Shown: one piece after another, positions 1-10,305 of the stretch
How positions within the stretch are numbered: position 1 is the stretch's first letter
Layout: each line of letters starts with the position of its first letter
Assembly: GCA_036186865.1 (NCBI GenBank)
Contig: AP025075.1
Coordinates: 15,881,788-15,945,787 of the forward strand
DNA from: Eustoma russellianum
Lineage: Eukaryota; Streptophyta; Magnoliopsida; Gentianales; Gentianaceae
Length of the DNA stretch: 64,000 bases
Direction of reading: 5' to 3'
Notes under the pieces: model-generated
What the model saw: the letters and a program-made list of their open reading frames with translations, nothing else
Told to the model about the DNA's origin: nothing
The model's database searches: none
Made by a program: the position numbers and the translations under genes

Positions 1-394
1 GCCGAATTCTTAAGGCTTAAGGAAGACATTTTATTAATTTTTTCATTAAGGAATAAATCAAAGAAATTATGGAAATGATTTGAATTGTATGTAAGGTTAT
101 TAAGTGTGATATTCTTCATATCACACATGCTGAAATTTTTCAGCATGTGTACAATTTGTTGTGGCCGAAATTTACCCCATTATTGTGTCCAAGTTCATTC
201 TCAATCTTGTGGCAAGACTTGCCTTAATTATTGGATGTATTTTTATGGAAGAAATTCAAAGAAATATGGAAGAAATTCTGATTTGTCACACATGGAAAAT
301 GCTGAAAATTTCAGCATTAACACTATGATATGGCCGATTTTTTCAAGGGTGGAAGGGAGGATTTTTGTGTCTCAAACTTTATGACATATTGTGA
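1..394 (+). repeat. Truncated 5' LTR of element A
   Basis: These 394 bases match 4660-5053 of the 3' LTR with no difference found by eye. They contain two of the LTR palindrome modules (about 121-150 and 298-318). The match stops at TGTGA (390-394). From there the sequence continues as the integrase zinc-finger coding region, so the LTR is joined to pol without its own 3' end, PBS, gag or protease. Confidence 0.92.
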
Positions 395-3069
395 ATTTGT
401 GGCATAGACGTCTAGGACACATAGGTATTTCTACACTAGATAAATTGCAACGAAAGAGCCTAGTACGGGGATTGCCTAAGCTTGATTTAGACAACTTTCA
501 GTTGTGTGAATCTTGCATAAAAGGCAAACAAACACGTGAGTCACTTAAGCCTAAAAATGAGATAAGCACGACTAGAATACTAGAACTATTGCATATCGAT
601 TTGTTTGGTCCTAGTCGTACTACAAGCCTTGGTGGGCGTCACTATGCATGTGTAATTGTTGATGACTTCTCTCGTTATACTTGGACTTTATTTCTTGCAC
701 ATAAGGATGATAGCGCCATAGAAATCGCTAAATTAATTAAACAACTTGAAAATCAATACGGCGTAAATGTGAAAAGAATAAGAAGCGATAGAGGCGGTGA
801 GTTTAAAAATAAAGAGATGATTTCATTCTGTGAAGAAAAAGGAATTAAACATGAGTTTTCGCCACCTAGAACTCCACAATTAAATGGAGTAGTAGAAAGA
901 AAGAATCGCACACTACAAGAAATCGCTAGAACTATGCTTTGCGAAAATAAATTACCTAGATTTCTGTGGGCGGAAGCCGTAAATTGTGCATGCTATATTG
1001 TAAATCGCCTATCTATAAGAAAGAAAATAAACAAGACGCCTTACGAAATTTTGAATGATCGCATGCCTAAAATAGATTATTTTCGTGTGTTTGGATGCAA
1101 ATGTTTTGTCTTGAATACAAAAGATAACTTAGATAAATTTGAATCCAAATCGATTGAGTGCATTTTCATTGGGTATTCCATAAATTCAAAAGCCTATAGA
1201 TGTTATGATCCTCTCACTAGACAAATCATGGAATCTATTCATGTTAAATTCAATGAATTTGGAGAGGTTGATAAGGAAAAGGAATATGATGATGACTTTG
1301 ATTTGAAACCCGTTTTGGATGAAGAAAATGAGTCTTTTGATATGCATGAGATGAATGAAACACTAGAAATGCATGATCATATAGAAATGCATGATAACTT
1401 AGAAAATAATCAACCAAGATGGCATAGAGATCACCCACATGATCTCATCATAGGCGACATCACTCACGGTGTGCGACCACGTAGAAGAATTACTTCGGAT
1501 GAAATAAATGAATTTCATGCTATGATTTCTGAAATTGAGCCTAAAAATGTGCATGATGCTTTGAGTGATTCATCTTGGATTGATGCTATGCATGACGAAC
1601 TTAATCAATTCGTTAGAAATGATGTATGGGATTTAGTGCCACGACCACAAGATAAGACAATAATAGGCACAAAGTGGGTGTTTAGGAACAAAATGAATGA
1701 AGAAGGAAAAGTCGTTAGAAATAAAGCAAGACTCGTAGCTCAAGGATATAATCAAGAAGAAGGAATAGACTACGATGAAACATTTGCACCCGTAGCACGT
1801 TTAGAAGCTATACGACTTTTACTTGCTATTGCTTGCATGAAAGATTTTAAATTGTATCAAATGGACGTCAAAAGTGCTTTTCTAAACGGATTTATACAAG
1901 AAGAAGTATACGTGAAGCAACCACCCGGTTTTGAAGATTTGAAACATCCTGATCACGTGTACAAACTAAAGAAGGCACTATATGGACTAAAGCAAGCACC
2001 TAGAGCATGGTATGATCGTTTTGCTACTTTTCTTTTAGAAAATAATTTTAAACGTGGTACTATAGATAGTACACTATTTTTGAAACAAGAAAAATCAGAT
2101 TTACTTATTATTCAAATTTACGTAGATGACATTATTTTTGGTTCTACCTCACATAGACTCGTTAAGGATTTTGAAAATTGTATGAAAGCTGAATTTGAAA
2201 TGTCTATGGTTGGTGAACTTAACTATTTTCTTGGCTTGCAGATTAAGCAAACGAGTAAAGGAATTCATATAAGCCAAGCTAAGTACGTAAATGACATGAT
2301 CAAGAAATTCAATTTTGAAAATTTGAAACCATCCCCCACGCCTATGAGTGTCACTACTAAATTAGACAAAGATGAACATGGTAAAGATGTTGATAATGGA
2401 TTATATAGATCTATGATAGGTTCTTTACTATATTTAACTGCTAGTAGGCCTGACATCATGTTTAGCGTATGCATGTGTGCTCGTTTTCAAAGTCAACCTA
2501 AGGTGTCACACTTAAATGCGGTAAAAAGAATATTCCGCTATATTAAGCACACGCCCACCTTAGGTATTTGGTACGATAAGGATTCTACATTCGACTTACA
2601 TGCTTATACTGATGCAGATTATGGTGGCTGCAAAATAGATAGAAAAAGCACGAGCGGAACTTGCCAATTTATAGGAAATTCCCTTATTTCATGGTTTTCC
2701 AAAAAGCAAGCAAGTGTTGCTTTGTCCACTACTGAGGCTGAGTATATGGCTCTTAGCCTTTGTTGCACACAGTTGTTGTGGATAAAACAACAACTTTCGG
2801 ACTTTGGAATTACCGTAGATAAAATTCCTATATATTGTGATAGTATGAGTGCAATTAATTTGTCTAAGAACCCCGTATTACACTCTAAGGCTAAGCATAT
2901 AGATGTTCGCTATCATTTTCTTCGTGATCACGTTAACAATGGTAATATTGTCATAGATCACGTACGCACCGAATCACAAGTAGCGGATATATTTACTAAG
3001 GCCTTAAATCAAGCCACATTTGAATCTCTTCGCTCTAAATTAGGCATGATTCCTGTTGATATGATTTAA
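391..3069 (+). CDS. pol: copia pol fragment: integrase, reverse transcriptase, RNase H (element A)
   Basis: An 892-codon open frame encoding the replication enzymes of a Sirevirus-lineage copia element. It opens directly in the integrase zinc finger (H5, H10, C39, C42), followed by the core with D70, D133 and E169 (D-x35-E spacing). The reverse transcriptase covers about residues 430-680, with YVDD at 577-580 (nt 2119-2130). A copia RNase H with TDADY and STTEAEY motifs covers about 755-880. No stop or frameshift is visible. It has no natural start: the first codon is a GTG left by the deletion junction at 390-394, so gag-protease is missing and the protein is unlikely to be made normally. 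The domain order protease-integrase-RT-RNase H, inferred from copy B, makes it copia rather than gypsy. Confidence 0.96.
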   Translation: MNLWHRRLGHIGISTLDKLQRKSLVRGLPKLDLDNFQLCESCIKGKQTRESLKPKNEISTTRILELLHIDLFGPSRTTSLGGRHYACVIVDDFSRYTWTLFLAHKDDSAIEIAKLIKQLENQYGVNVKRIRSDRGGEFKNKEMISFCEEKGIKHEFSPPRTPQLNGVVERKNRTLQEIARTMLCENKLPRFLWAEAVNCACYIVNRLSIRKKINKTPYEILNDRMPKIDYFRVFGCKCFVLNTKDNLDKFESKSIECIFIGYSINSKAYRCYDPLTRQIMESIHVKFNEFGEVDKEKEYDDDFDLKPVLDEENESFDMHEMNETLEMHDHIEMHDNLENNQPRWHRDHPHDLIIGDITHGVRPRRRITSDEINEFHAMISEIEPKNVHDALSDSSWIDAMHDELNQFVRNDVWDLVPRPQDKTIIGTKWVFRNKMNEEGKVVRNKARLVAQGYNQEEGIDYDETFAPVARLEAIRLLLAIACMKDFKLYQMDVKSAFLNGFIQEEVYVKQPPGFEDLKHPDHVYKLKKALYGLKQAPRAWYDRFATFLLENNFKRGTIDSTLFLKQEKSDLLIIQIYVDDIIFGSTSHRLVKDFENCMKAEFEMSMVGELNYFLGLQIKQTSKGIHISQAKYVNDMIKKFNFENLKPSPTPMSVTTKLDKDEHGKDVDNGLYRSMIGSLLYLTASRPDIMFSVCMCARFQSQPKVSHLNAVKRIFRYIKHTPTLGIWYDKDSTFDLHAYTDADYGGCKIDRKSTSGTCQFIGNSLISWFSKKQASVALSTTEAEYMALSLCCTQLLWIKQQLSDFGITVDKIPIYCDSMSAINLSKNPVLHSKAKHIDVRYHFLRDHVNNGNIVIDHVRTESQVADIFTKALNQATFESLRSKLGMIPVDMI

Positions 3070-3330
3070 TATTATTTGATTTACTTTCCTTTTTGACAGG
3101 AATCTTTTGATTAACTTTCCAAAATAAAGGGGGAGAGAAAAGCATGATTTAAGGGGGAGATAGAAATTTAAGGGGGAGAGATCACTGATTGATCCTAATT
3201 GCAAAAATCAAGGGGGAGCCGAATTTGAAATTCGAAATTCAAATTTCAAATCTGTGCACAATTCGAGGGGGAGAGACAACACTTAAATCATGTACACTTG
3301 TTATTTTGAAAATCATCAAAAGAGGGAGAT
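3070..3330 (+). promoter_or_regulatory. Repeated polypurine tracts upstream of the 3' LTR (element A)
   Basis: Non-coding spacer between the pol stop and the 3' LTR. It holds six purine tracts of the form AAGGGGGAGA at about 3127, 3151, 3170, 3210, 3265 and 3319. The last (3319-3330) abuts the LTR start TGTAG and is the expected plus-strand primer. Elements B and C carry the same series, five tracts each on the minus strand. Multiple PPT copies have been reported for Sireviruses. Confidence 0.85.
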
Positions 3331-6300
3331 TGTAGAAATATGAGGGTTTGAGTGATTTTAAAATAAGAAATTTGAATATGTATATATATATATATAACGT
3401 TAAGTATATATATATATACACAAGTGTACATGTATGCATGATAACTTGCCTTATTTACCTCATATATTATGTTGCCGTACTAACGAGCCATGAAGCTTTA
3501 AAGCTTACATCATATGGCGAACATTTGTTGAGTTTATACTATTTTCAGGTGCCACAATTAATGAACTAAAGTAGTTCATTAAGTGAAGTACTTAGTTTGA
3601 TAAACTAAGTAGTTCATTAAAGGAAGATGCATTTGGAAAAGGCTTAAAGGCAACATGGCTATGGAAGGAAAGTCTTCTCCTCCTCCACACATCAATGTCA
3701 CACGTTTTTAATACATATATATATACTATATTTTCAGATTTTTATAAAAGGCACATACACATTTATTCCAACGTACTATTGACACGTTATATATCTTACG
3801 AACGTACGTTTACGTCACACCACTATACTTAACTCATATTCATGAGTATATTCAGATCTTATATCATATGATATAGGATATGGTGATGACATATTAAATA
3901 CGACACGATAAAAGGTTCTAAACCGAAATTTGTCGTATCGGGCGATACCGAAACTTCGCCAACGTGTCACGTACTTGCCATAAATAAATGGCCAGCCCAT
4001 ATACATCAAAATTCATTAAAAATTTCGTGCCATACACTGTTTATTGAGACAAAAATACTTTCCATGTTGGCACACACAATTCACCCCACATTTAGGCCAA
4101 AATGTGAAGATTCTAATTTTATTTTTGTCACATGTTTATGGTACCACTTTAAATCAGCCAAGTGCTGAAAATTAAAGTATATATTATATATATTATGTAT
4201 AACATAATATATATAGCATGTGCAAAAGTTGGAATTTAAATTAGAGAAAAATCGGGTAATCGATAAATATCGAAAATTCGGTTTTCTACGCACTTGACAT
4301 GGAACGTTTTTCTTGAACATGATGTGGCACGTATCTAGACACTTTTTACATATAATATACATCTTAAAGTGTTCTAGAAAATTAAATTAAGGGCTGATTG
4401 GAATATTACATGTGTGTAATATTAAATGTGCACTATTTTTCAAAGTTAGCAAAAATAAATTTCAGCACATGTACATACACATTAAACGTCACTCAAGCTG
4501 ATGTGGAGCACATGTGGAGCCTTGTTGGCATGTTGATTGGTCAAGAATCAATCATACAATGTTGATGAATCAAAGAGAGAAGCTACAAAAGGTAAGTTTT
4601 CAACATACACCTCTCTTATGTCACATGCTGAAAATTTCAGCATGTCACACACCTTAATGGCCGAATTCTTAAGGCTTAAGGAAGACATTTTATTAATTTT
4701 TTCATTAAGGAATAAATCAAAGAAATTATGGAAATGATTTGAATTGTATGTAAGGTTATTAAGTGTGATATTCTTCATATCACACATGCTGAAATTTTTC
4801 AGCATGTGTACAATTTGTTGTGGCCGAAATTTACCCCATTATTGTGTCCAAGTTCATTCTCAATCTTGTGGCAAGACTTGCCTTAATTATTGGATGTATT
4901 TTTATGGAAGAAATTCAAAGAAATATGGAAGAAATTCTGATTTGTCACACATGGAAAATGCTGAAAATTTCAGCATTAACACTATGATATGGCCGATTTT
5001 TTCAAGGGTGGAAGGGAGGATTTTTGTGTCTCAAACTTTATGACATATTGTGACTATTTTGGCATGATTTGATAATTGATTATTTGGCACATGTTTAAAG
5101 TGTTTTTTTTCAGAATATCCATGTCATCAAATGATGACAACAATGAGCCAATCAAAAGGTGCCAAGTAAGCAATGACTAAATGATGGTCCAATGGAGTGA
5201 TGCCAAGTAAGCAAAATGTTGTCACTATGATGTCTCACACCCTCTCAAGCAATTAAAAGGAAAGTTTCAAGAGGGGAGAAGGGGTGCAAGGGACGGCTGG
5301 ACTTGATTAAAAAGAGAAGAGAAGAACAAATAAAAGCAACACCAAGAATCATATTCAAAAGTGATCAAAGTGCAAAAGCTTTCTTCTCCTACACTTTCTT
5401 TCTTTCTTCTTCTTGTAAAAAGCCTATTGTACTTTACTTCTTTCATCCTTGAATAGGCTTCATAGAAACCACCATTCATTCATCATTGTACAAGATTGAT
5501 CAAGGTGTGATCAATCTTCATTCTAGCGAGGTGGTGGTGTTCGTGCAAATTGTACTCACTATACAAGGTTTGTAAAGGGTTGGAGTTAAGGTGTAACTCT
5601 ATCAACCCTGCGGTAAGGTGTACTGCGTGTGTGAAATTAGTGTGAACCAAGGAAGGTGTTCCTTGAAGACTGGAGTAGGTTGTTTATAACCGAACCAGTA
5701 TAAAATTCTTGGTGCAATTTACTTTCTGCATTTACGTTTCAGTTTCTGCGCTGTTTACTTATATTGTTGACGTTCGCAAAAATAGTAAACGTTTTCTAAA
5801 AATTATAAAATTTTCCAGAAACATACATAAACGTTCTAGGGTTAATTTGGCACAAGTTTCAACCCTTTTGGACAAGTATAAGTCATCCAAACATCAAAAG
5901 TTCTGAGACTAGTGCAGTCTGATTTTCAGACTTGCAAAGGTTGAGACTTTGGGTGTATTTGACCTACTTCCCAAAAGAATTTTCAAAAACTGTTTCAACC
6001 CATTTAAATATAGTGTGTGAAGAGTTATTGGTCAAATTTTCAGATCATTTGGACATTCACACAAATAGGAATTAATTTTTCAAAACCATCTACCGTTTCT
6101 GGCAGTTTTGCACAATCTGAGTGCCAACGGTTTTTGAAGGGGTTAAAGGTTGAATTTTGATTTGAAATTTTTAGGGGACCCTCACAACATCTGAGGCTAA
6201 GTTCTCTCAAAATTTCATAATTTTTGGAGACCTCTAACCTAGTTTTTAAATCGTTCTAAAACAGGTCCTGAAAACAGAATCTGTTTTCAGAACTTGAATT

Positions 6301-6388
6301 GTTCAAGGTTAAAGAAATTTTAAAAAGCACACTTTCCGCACCATCTATTCAACCCCCCCCCTTCTAGTGGTGCCTTGCAGATCCTACA
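3331..6388 (+). repeat. 3' LTR of element A (3,058 bp)
   Basis: Begins TGTAG after the purine tract and ends CCTACA, the termini shared with the other copies here. About 3 kb is long for copia, where most LTRs are under 1.5 kb. Visible structure: short (TA)n near 3380-3415; a TATAAAAG box at 3743-3750; palindrome modules near 4622, 4782 and 4957, each followed by a GGCCGA motif; a possible splice donor near 4592 and pyrimidine-rich acceptor near 5114; and inverted repeats in the last kilobase. Confidence 0.93.
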
Positions 6389-6390
6389 AT

Positions 6391-8321
6391 GATCCCCCAA
6401 AGGATTATGAGGCTGTCTATGAGGAATATTTCAAATCGGGTTTCAATCTTCCTGTTCCTGAGCCCCTTGTCCGTATCCTTCGTTCTTACAATCTCAGACT
6501 TCCCTAGATAAAACCAAACGGTCTGAAGATCACTCTCTGCTTTGTTCTTTTTCTCAGAATAATTGAGTCTCCGTTCCATCTTAGTGTATTTAGGGGTCTA
6601 TTTTCTTGAAAAGTCTCGGATAGCTGGTATTATTTTAGTAAACGAGCTCCCACCAGCAAGTTCAATTTTGCCATCAAAATCCCATCCTTTACAAAAAACT
6701 GGAAGGGCCGATTTTTCTATATCAAGAAAGATGAGATGTCGAAATGGAATGTCTGGAAATCCGGCAAGGCAGACAACCTGAAGCTGAGCGCAAAGTATTG
6801 CAATGAAGCGGCCAGACTTCAGAATCTGCCTGTCGTGATTGACTGGCAGAAGATAGACGCAACCATTTTGGAGGCAGCTGACCTGGGCCATTTGGCCTCG
6901 GGGTCAGAACTTTCAACCGCTTGCTCCAGATAGCTTAGCAATAGTCAGAGGTTGGTCTCTGTTTGCCTCAATTTCTATGTTTATCTAACTTTCAGTTGGT
7001 AACTGTCTTGTTTCTTATGCAGGCTCAATGGCTTCTGGAAACGATGATTACGCCAGTCGAGTGGCCGAGATGGCAGCCCGTAAGAGAGCTCGTAAATCCA
7101 GACAAGAATCTGCAGCTGCTTCTACGGGGATGGCCTTTGCCTCAGCTCTGCCCCCATCTACAGCTATTCATAAGGCTGGGCCCCGGTCTGAGCCCGTTTG
7201 GGATGAGGCAGCTAGAGTGAATGAGCCCGAGCTAGGTACATAAATTTCCTAACTTTCATCTTTTGTTTTGCTAAGTTTTGACACTAACTTGTCCTTTGAC
7301 GCATTTTTGCAGCTCTGCTGATTATTGAGATACGGGATGAAGAGGTCGAGATCCCATCTCAAGCTCGAGCCACTACTGAGTCCGAGCAATCAACAGAAGT
7401 TGGCGAGGGCTCAAATCTCGCCAGAGGAAAAGGCAGAAGGGTGAAGGCTCGTCCAGGGGACAAGATGCAGGCTCTTCCAGGCCATCTGAGTGACCCCGCC
7501 TCAGCCATCTGAGGTGCCCCCTTCTCAACCATCTGAAGTGCCGAGGCCAGTCCTTGGTGAGTTTTTGAACAAGATTATGCTACAGACTCGGCCATAGCCA
7601 GGCGTTTAAATAAGTTGACAGTTCTGCCATTGGACTGTCAGAGGTTCGAGGCCGCCACCTTGGAGAATCTGAATGAAGCTTTCCAGTCCAATATGGCCTT
7701 GGTAAGTAATTTCTCTCTATGTCGTAGTTTGAGAAATGTTTGAACTTTCTAACTGTCTTGCTGGGCAGATCCGAGCTCAAGAATTGGAGATCCATGCTCA
7801 GGGAGAGAAGTTCAACGAAGCTCTCAAGGCCAAATCAAAGGAACTTGAAGAAAATAACCAGCTCATGGCTGAGCAGGCCAGGGACATTGCTGCTCTGAAG
7901 GCAGAGAATTCATCCCTTCGCAAGGGGAAAGAAGAAGCCAACGTGAAGTGGGCCACTTCTAACTCCAAAGTGGATGGAAGACAAAGTGGCTACCCTTGAG
8001 CTTTCTTCAACACAAGCTATATCTGAGGTGGAAGCCTTAAAGAAAGACAAGGCTGAGCTACTGCAGCAGAAGGAAAATTTGGAAGAGCCGCTGGTGCGTC
8101 TACCTCAGCAATTGGCAGAAGCAAAGGCTGAAGTGGTTGCAGAGTTCAGACAATCCCAGATGTTTGAAGAAAACATAGTACTGCTGCAGAGCTCAGTAAT
8201 GCAAATGGGCCAGACGAAGGCAATTGATGTCTGCTCAGAAGTTTACCCCGAACTGAATAAGGAAGATCCCCGGCTGACTGATCTTTACAATTCAACTGCT
8301 TTGAGGAAAACCAAGGATTAG
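6391..8321 (+). pseudogene. Antisense ORF of the Tat element, Transposase_28-like, with introns
   Basis: A broken, intron-containing coding region on the strand opposite gag. From 6391 it reads DPPKDYEAVYEEYFKSGFNL, resembling the plant putative gypsy-type transposon domain (Pfam Transposase_28, PF04195), continuing to FFYIKKDEMSKWNVWKSG. In-frame stops lie near 6505 and 6610. Intron-like gaps follow with GT...AG ends: donor 6951/acceptor 7022, donor 7236/acceptor 7312, donor 7702/acceptor 7768. The last exon (7769-8321) encodes a Glu/Lys/Ala-rich coiled coil and has a frameshift near 7970. The start is missing because element A cut the gene. Function is unknown; such ORFs ride with Tat elements. 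Confidence 0.68.
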
Positions 8322-9039
8322 ACTACTTTTTTGTAACAGGGCTGAGCTGACATCTTTTGTACTTTGTACTTTGTATTTTTTAAGTGTTTGATCACTTCTT
8401 GAACTTCAACTTTCTATTCTATCATGCCTTTCACATTTTTAGAATTTCTGTTAGGTAGCATTTCTTGAGTCAAGTTTTCCAACTTTGTAGTTGCCCAGCT
8501 TTGGGGTCGGCTTTGCACTTGGCAAACTTTTTTACTATGTAGTCAGTTAAAAATAAACTAAGTCTGCAAGTTTTTTAGAATAAACCTGTTATCCTGCTGG
8601 GCTGAGACAACTAATGAATAAAAGATATGCTGAGGCTGAGGTCTGCTGAGCTATCTAGCCGAGCTAGCCGACCTAATCTGCTTTAGCCGAGATTCATATT
8701 AAATGATGCTTCGAAATAGTTACTTAGAATTATTCTAAGTTCTCAATTGCCATCAAGCTTGTAGTGGTATCTTGCTCTGCCCGGCTATTCTGGCCTGTTA
8801 AGCAATCCGGCAGAGCTAAGCGTCCTGTTCAGCCGAGGCGAATTTACTTAGCTTCAGACATATAGTCATATGTATTGAGCTCAGCAAGACTAGGCTTGTT
8901 GAGCTCTTAAACTTTTGCTGACAGAGGTTACCCTTCGAGCTGAGCAACCTCTATAAAGCCGAACTAAGGACCAGGACTTATTTTTCCGAAGTGGACTTGT
9001 TGGACTTTTAAGGCATTGACTGATTAGTCATTTCATAGA
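8322..9039. other. Non-coding spacer of the Tat element
   Basis: No coding frame is recognised. The DNA is enriched in short GCCGAG/CTGAGC words, the same words that recur in the putative LTR at 11258-12456, supporting one element of origin. Confidence 0.5.
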
Positions 9040-9720
9040 GCCGACTTCGTAAGTCATTGAGCTGAGGAGACCACTTGGGTTATTTGAGCCGAGGAGACCA
9101 CTTGTGTCATTTTGAGCCGAGGCGTGAAACTTGTCATGTCCGGTGTTCCCTTAAAACCATTAGGCAGAGAACGAGGGTGACCACCTAGGCCATTTTTCCA
9201 GAGGTGCGAAACCTGTCGCATTTTTGTCGAGATGTGAAACCTGTCACGTTCGGTGTTTCCTTAAAACCATAAGGCAGAGAACGAGAGTGACCACCTGGGC
9301 CATGATTTAGAGGTGCGAAAACTGTCGCATTTTTGCCACGTGAAACCTGTCACGTTTGGTGTTCCCTTAGAACCATAAGGAAGGAACAGAGATGACCACA
9401 TGGGCCATTATTCCAGAGGTGCGAAACCTGTCGCATTTTTGCCGAGACGTGAAACCCGTCACATTTGGTGTTTCCTTAGAACCATAAGGCAGAGACCAGA
9501 GATGACCACCTGGGCCATTATTCCAGAGAAGCGAAACCTATCGTATTTTTGCCGAGACGTGAAACCTGTCACGTTTGGTGTTCCCTTAGAACCATAAGGC
9601 AGAGAACAGAGATGACCACCTGGGCCATTATTCCAGAGGTGCGAAACCTGTCGCATTTTTACCGAGACGTGAAACCCTGTCACGTTCGGTGTTCCCTTAA
9701 GACCATAAGACATAGAGCGA
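9040..9720. repeat. Tandem array, unit about 110 bp, about six copies
   Basis: The word GTGAAAC recurs at 9124, 9234, 9340, 9449, 9559 and 9669, giving periods of 110, 106, 109, 110 and 110. Each unit also has a second half-motif GCGAAACCTGTC, a stretch GACCACCTGGGCCA and a GGTGTTCCCTTA block, so the unit is itself partly duplicated. Open frames crossing the array arise from the repeat and are not genes. The position, between gag/pol and the antisense ORF, matches the hypervariable region of Tat elements known to seed satellite repeats. Confidence 0.9.
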
Positions 9721-10305
9721 GTAGAGGGATTATCTGGGATGAGGCGTATGAAAGTTTGAATAAAGATAGACCCTCAGATGAAATAAGGCCCGAGCTGGGC
9801 TGGGCCAGAGATTTGAAAAGAATGGTTGGGGGATATCTTTGCCCCGTTAGGCAAGATAAAGCTCTTCATGATCCATAAGGAGATAGGCCTTCCGGGCAAA
9901 TTTACTACCGAGCAGAAGAAGCTGCCGGGCTGAGCCGGGCGAATAACTTGAATGAAATATCATGTGGAATTCAAGTCCCATTTGTCGAGAAAAGCCCTGC
10001 TTAATATCTGGACAACTTATTTGCAATGGCAAATTCATAATAAACATTGAAAGACAGTGTATTTAAAGTACGTATATGTACATGAAAATTTCATATACAT
10101 GCCAGAAAGGTGAATTAGGATCCTTTGCAGGCTTTTGCCTTCAGGTCACCCGTATGCGCTCGGAAACCCGTAGTCTCTGCTCTGATGAATCTGGATCTTC
10201 GTCTTTTGGCGACCTGTGCTGATGTCCAAGTCGGCAACTTTCAGCACGAGGAGACCAGACAAAATCCAACATATTATGCAACCTCGATCTTGGATTGTAG
10301 AACTG
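9721..10305 (-). other. Tat spacer between gag and the tandem array
   Basis: About 585 bases with no recognised domain on either strand. Protease and pol would be expected here in an intact element, so the pol deletion maps to this stretch or to its junction with the array. Confidence 0.5.

Larger units (their letters stand above)
1..6388 (+). mobile_element. Sirevirus-type copia element A, internally deleted
   Basis: Ty1/copia LTR retrotransposon in forward orientation whose left end lies outside the window. Order: partial 5' LTR (1-394), integrase-RT-RNase H (391-3069), repeated purine tracts (3070-3330), complete 3' LTR (3331-6388). gag, protease, the PBS and the last 1.3 kb of the 5' LTR are absent. 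The right flank enters the Tat antisense ORF in mid-domain at 6391, so A was inserted into that element. ATGAT (6389-6393) would be the right copy of the target duplication; its partner is outside the window. The pol protein is nearly the same as that of element B, so A is a recently active relative. Confidence 0.93.

Noticed and set aside
85..384. 99-codon open frame, also present at 4744-5043
   Set aside because: Both lie in the LTR of element A and are identical because the LTR copies are. No protein features are visible.
391..3069. Endogenous plant pararetrovirus or other virus as source of the RT
   Set aside because: Protease-integrase-RT-RNase H order, flanking LTRs and tRNA-Met PBS (seen in B) identify a copia retrotransposon.
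9400..9878. Overlapping open frames on both strands
   Set aside because: They follow the 110 bp tandem repeat and change frame with its unit length.
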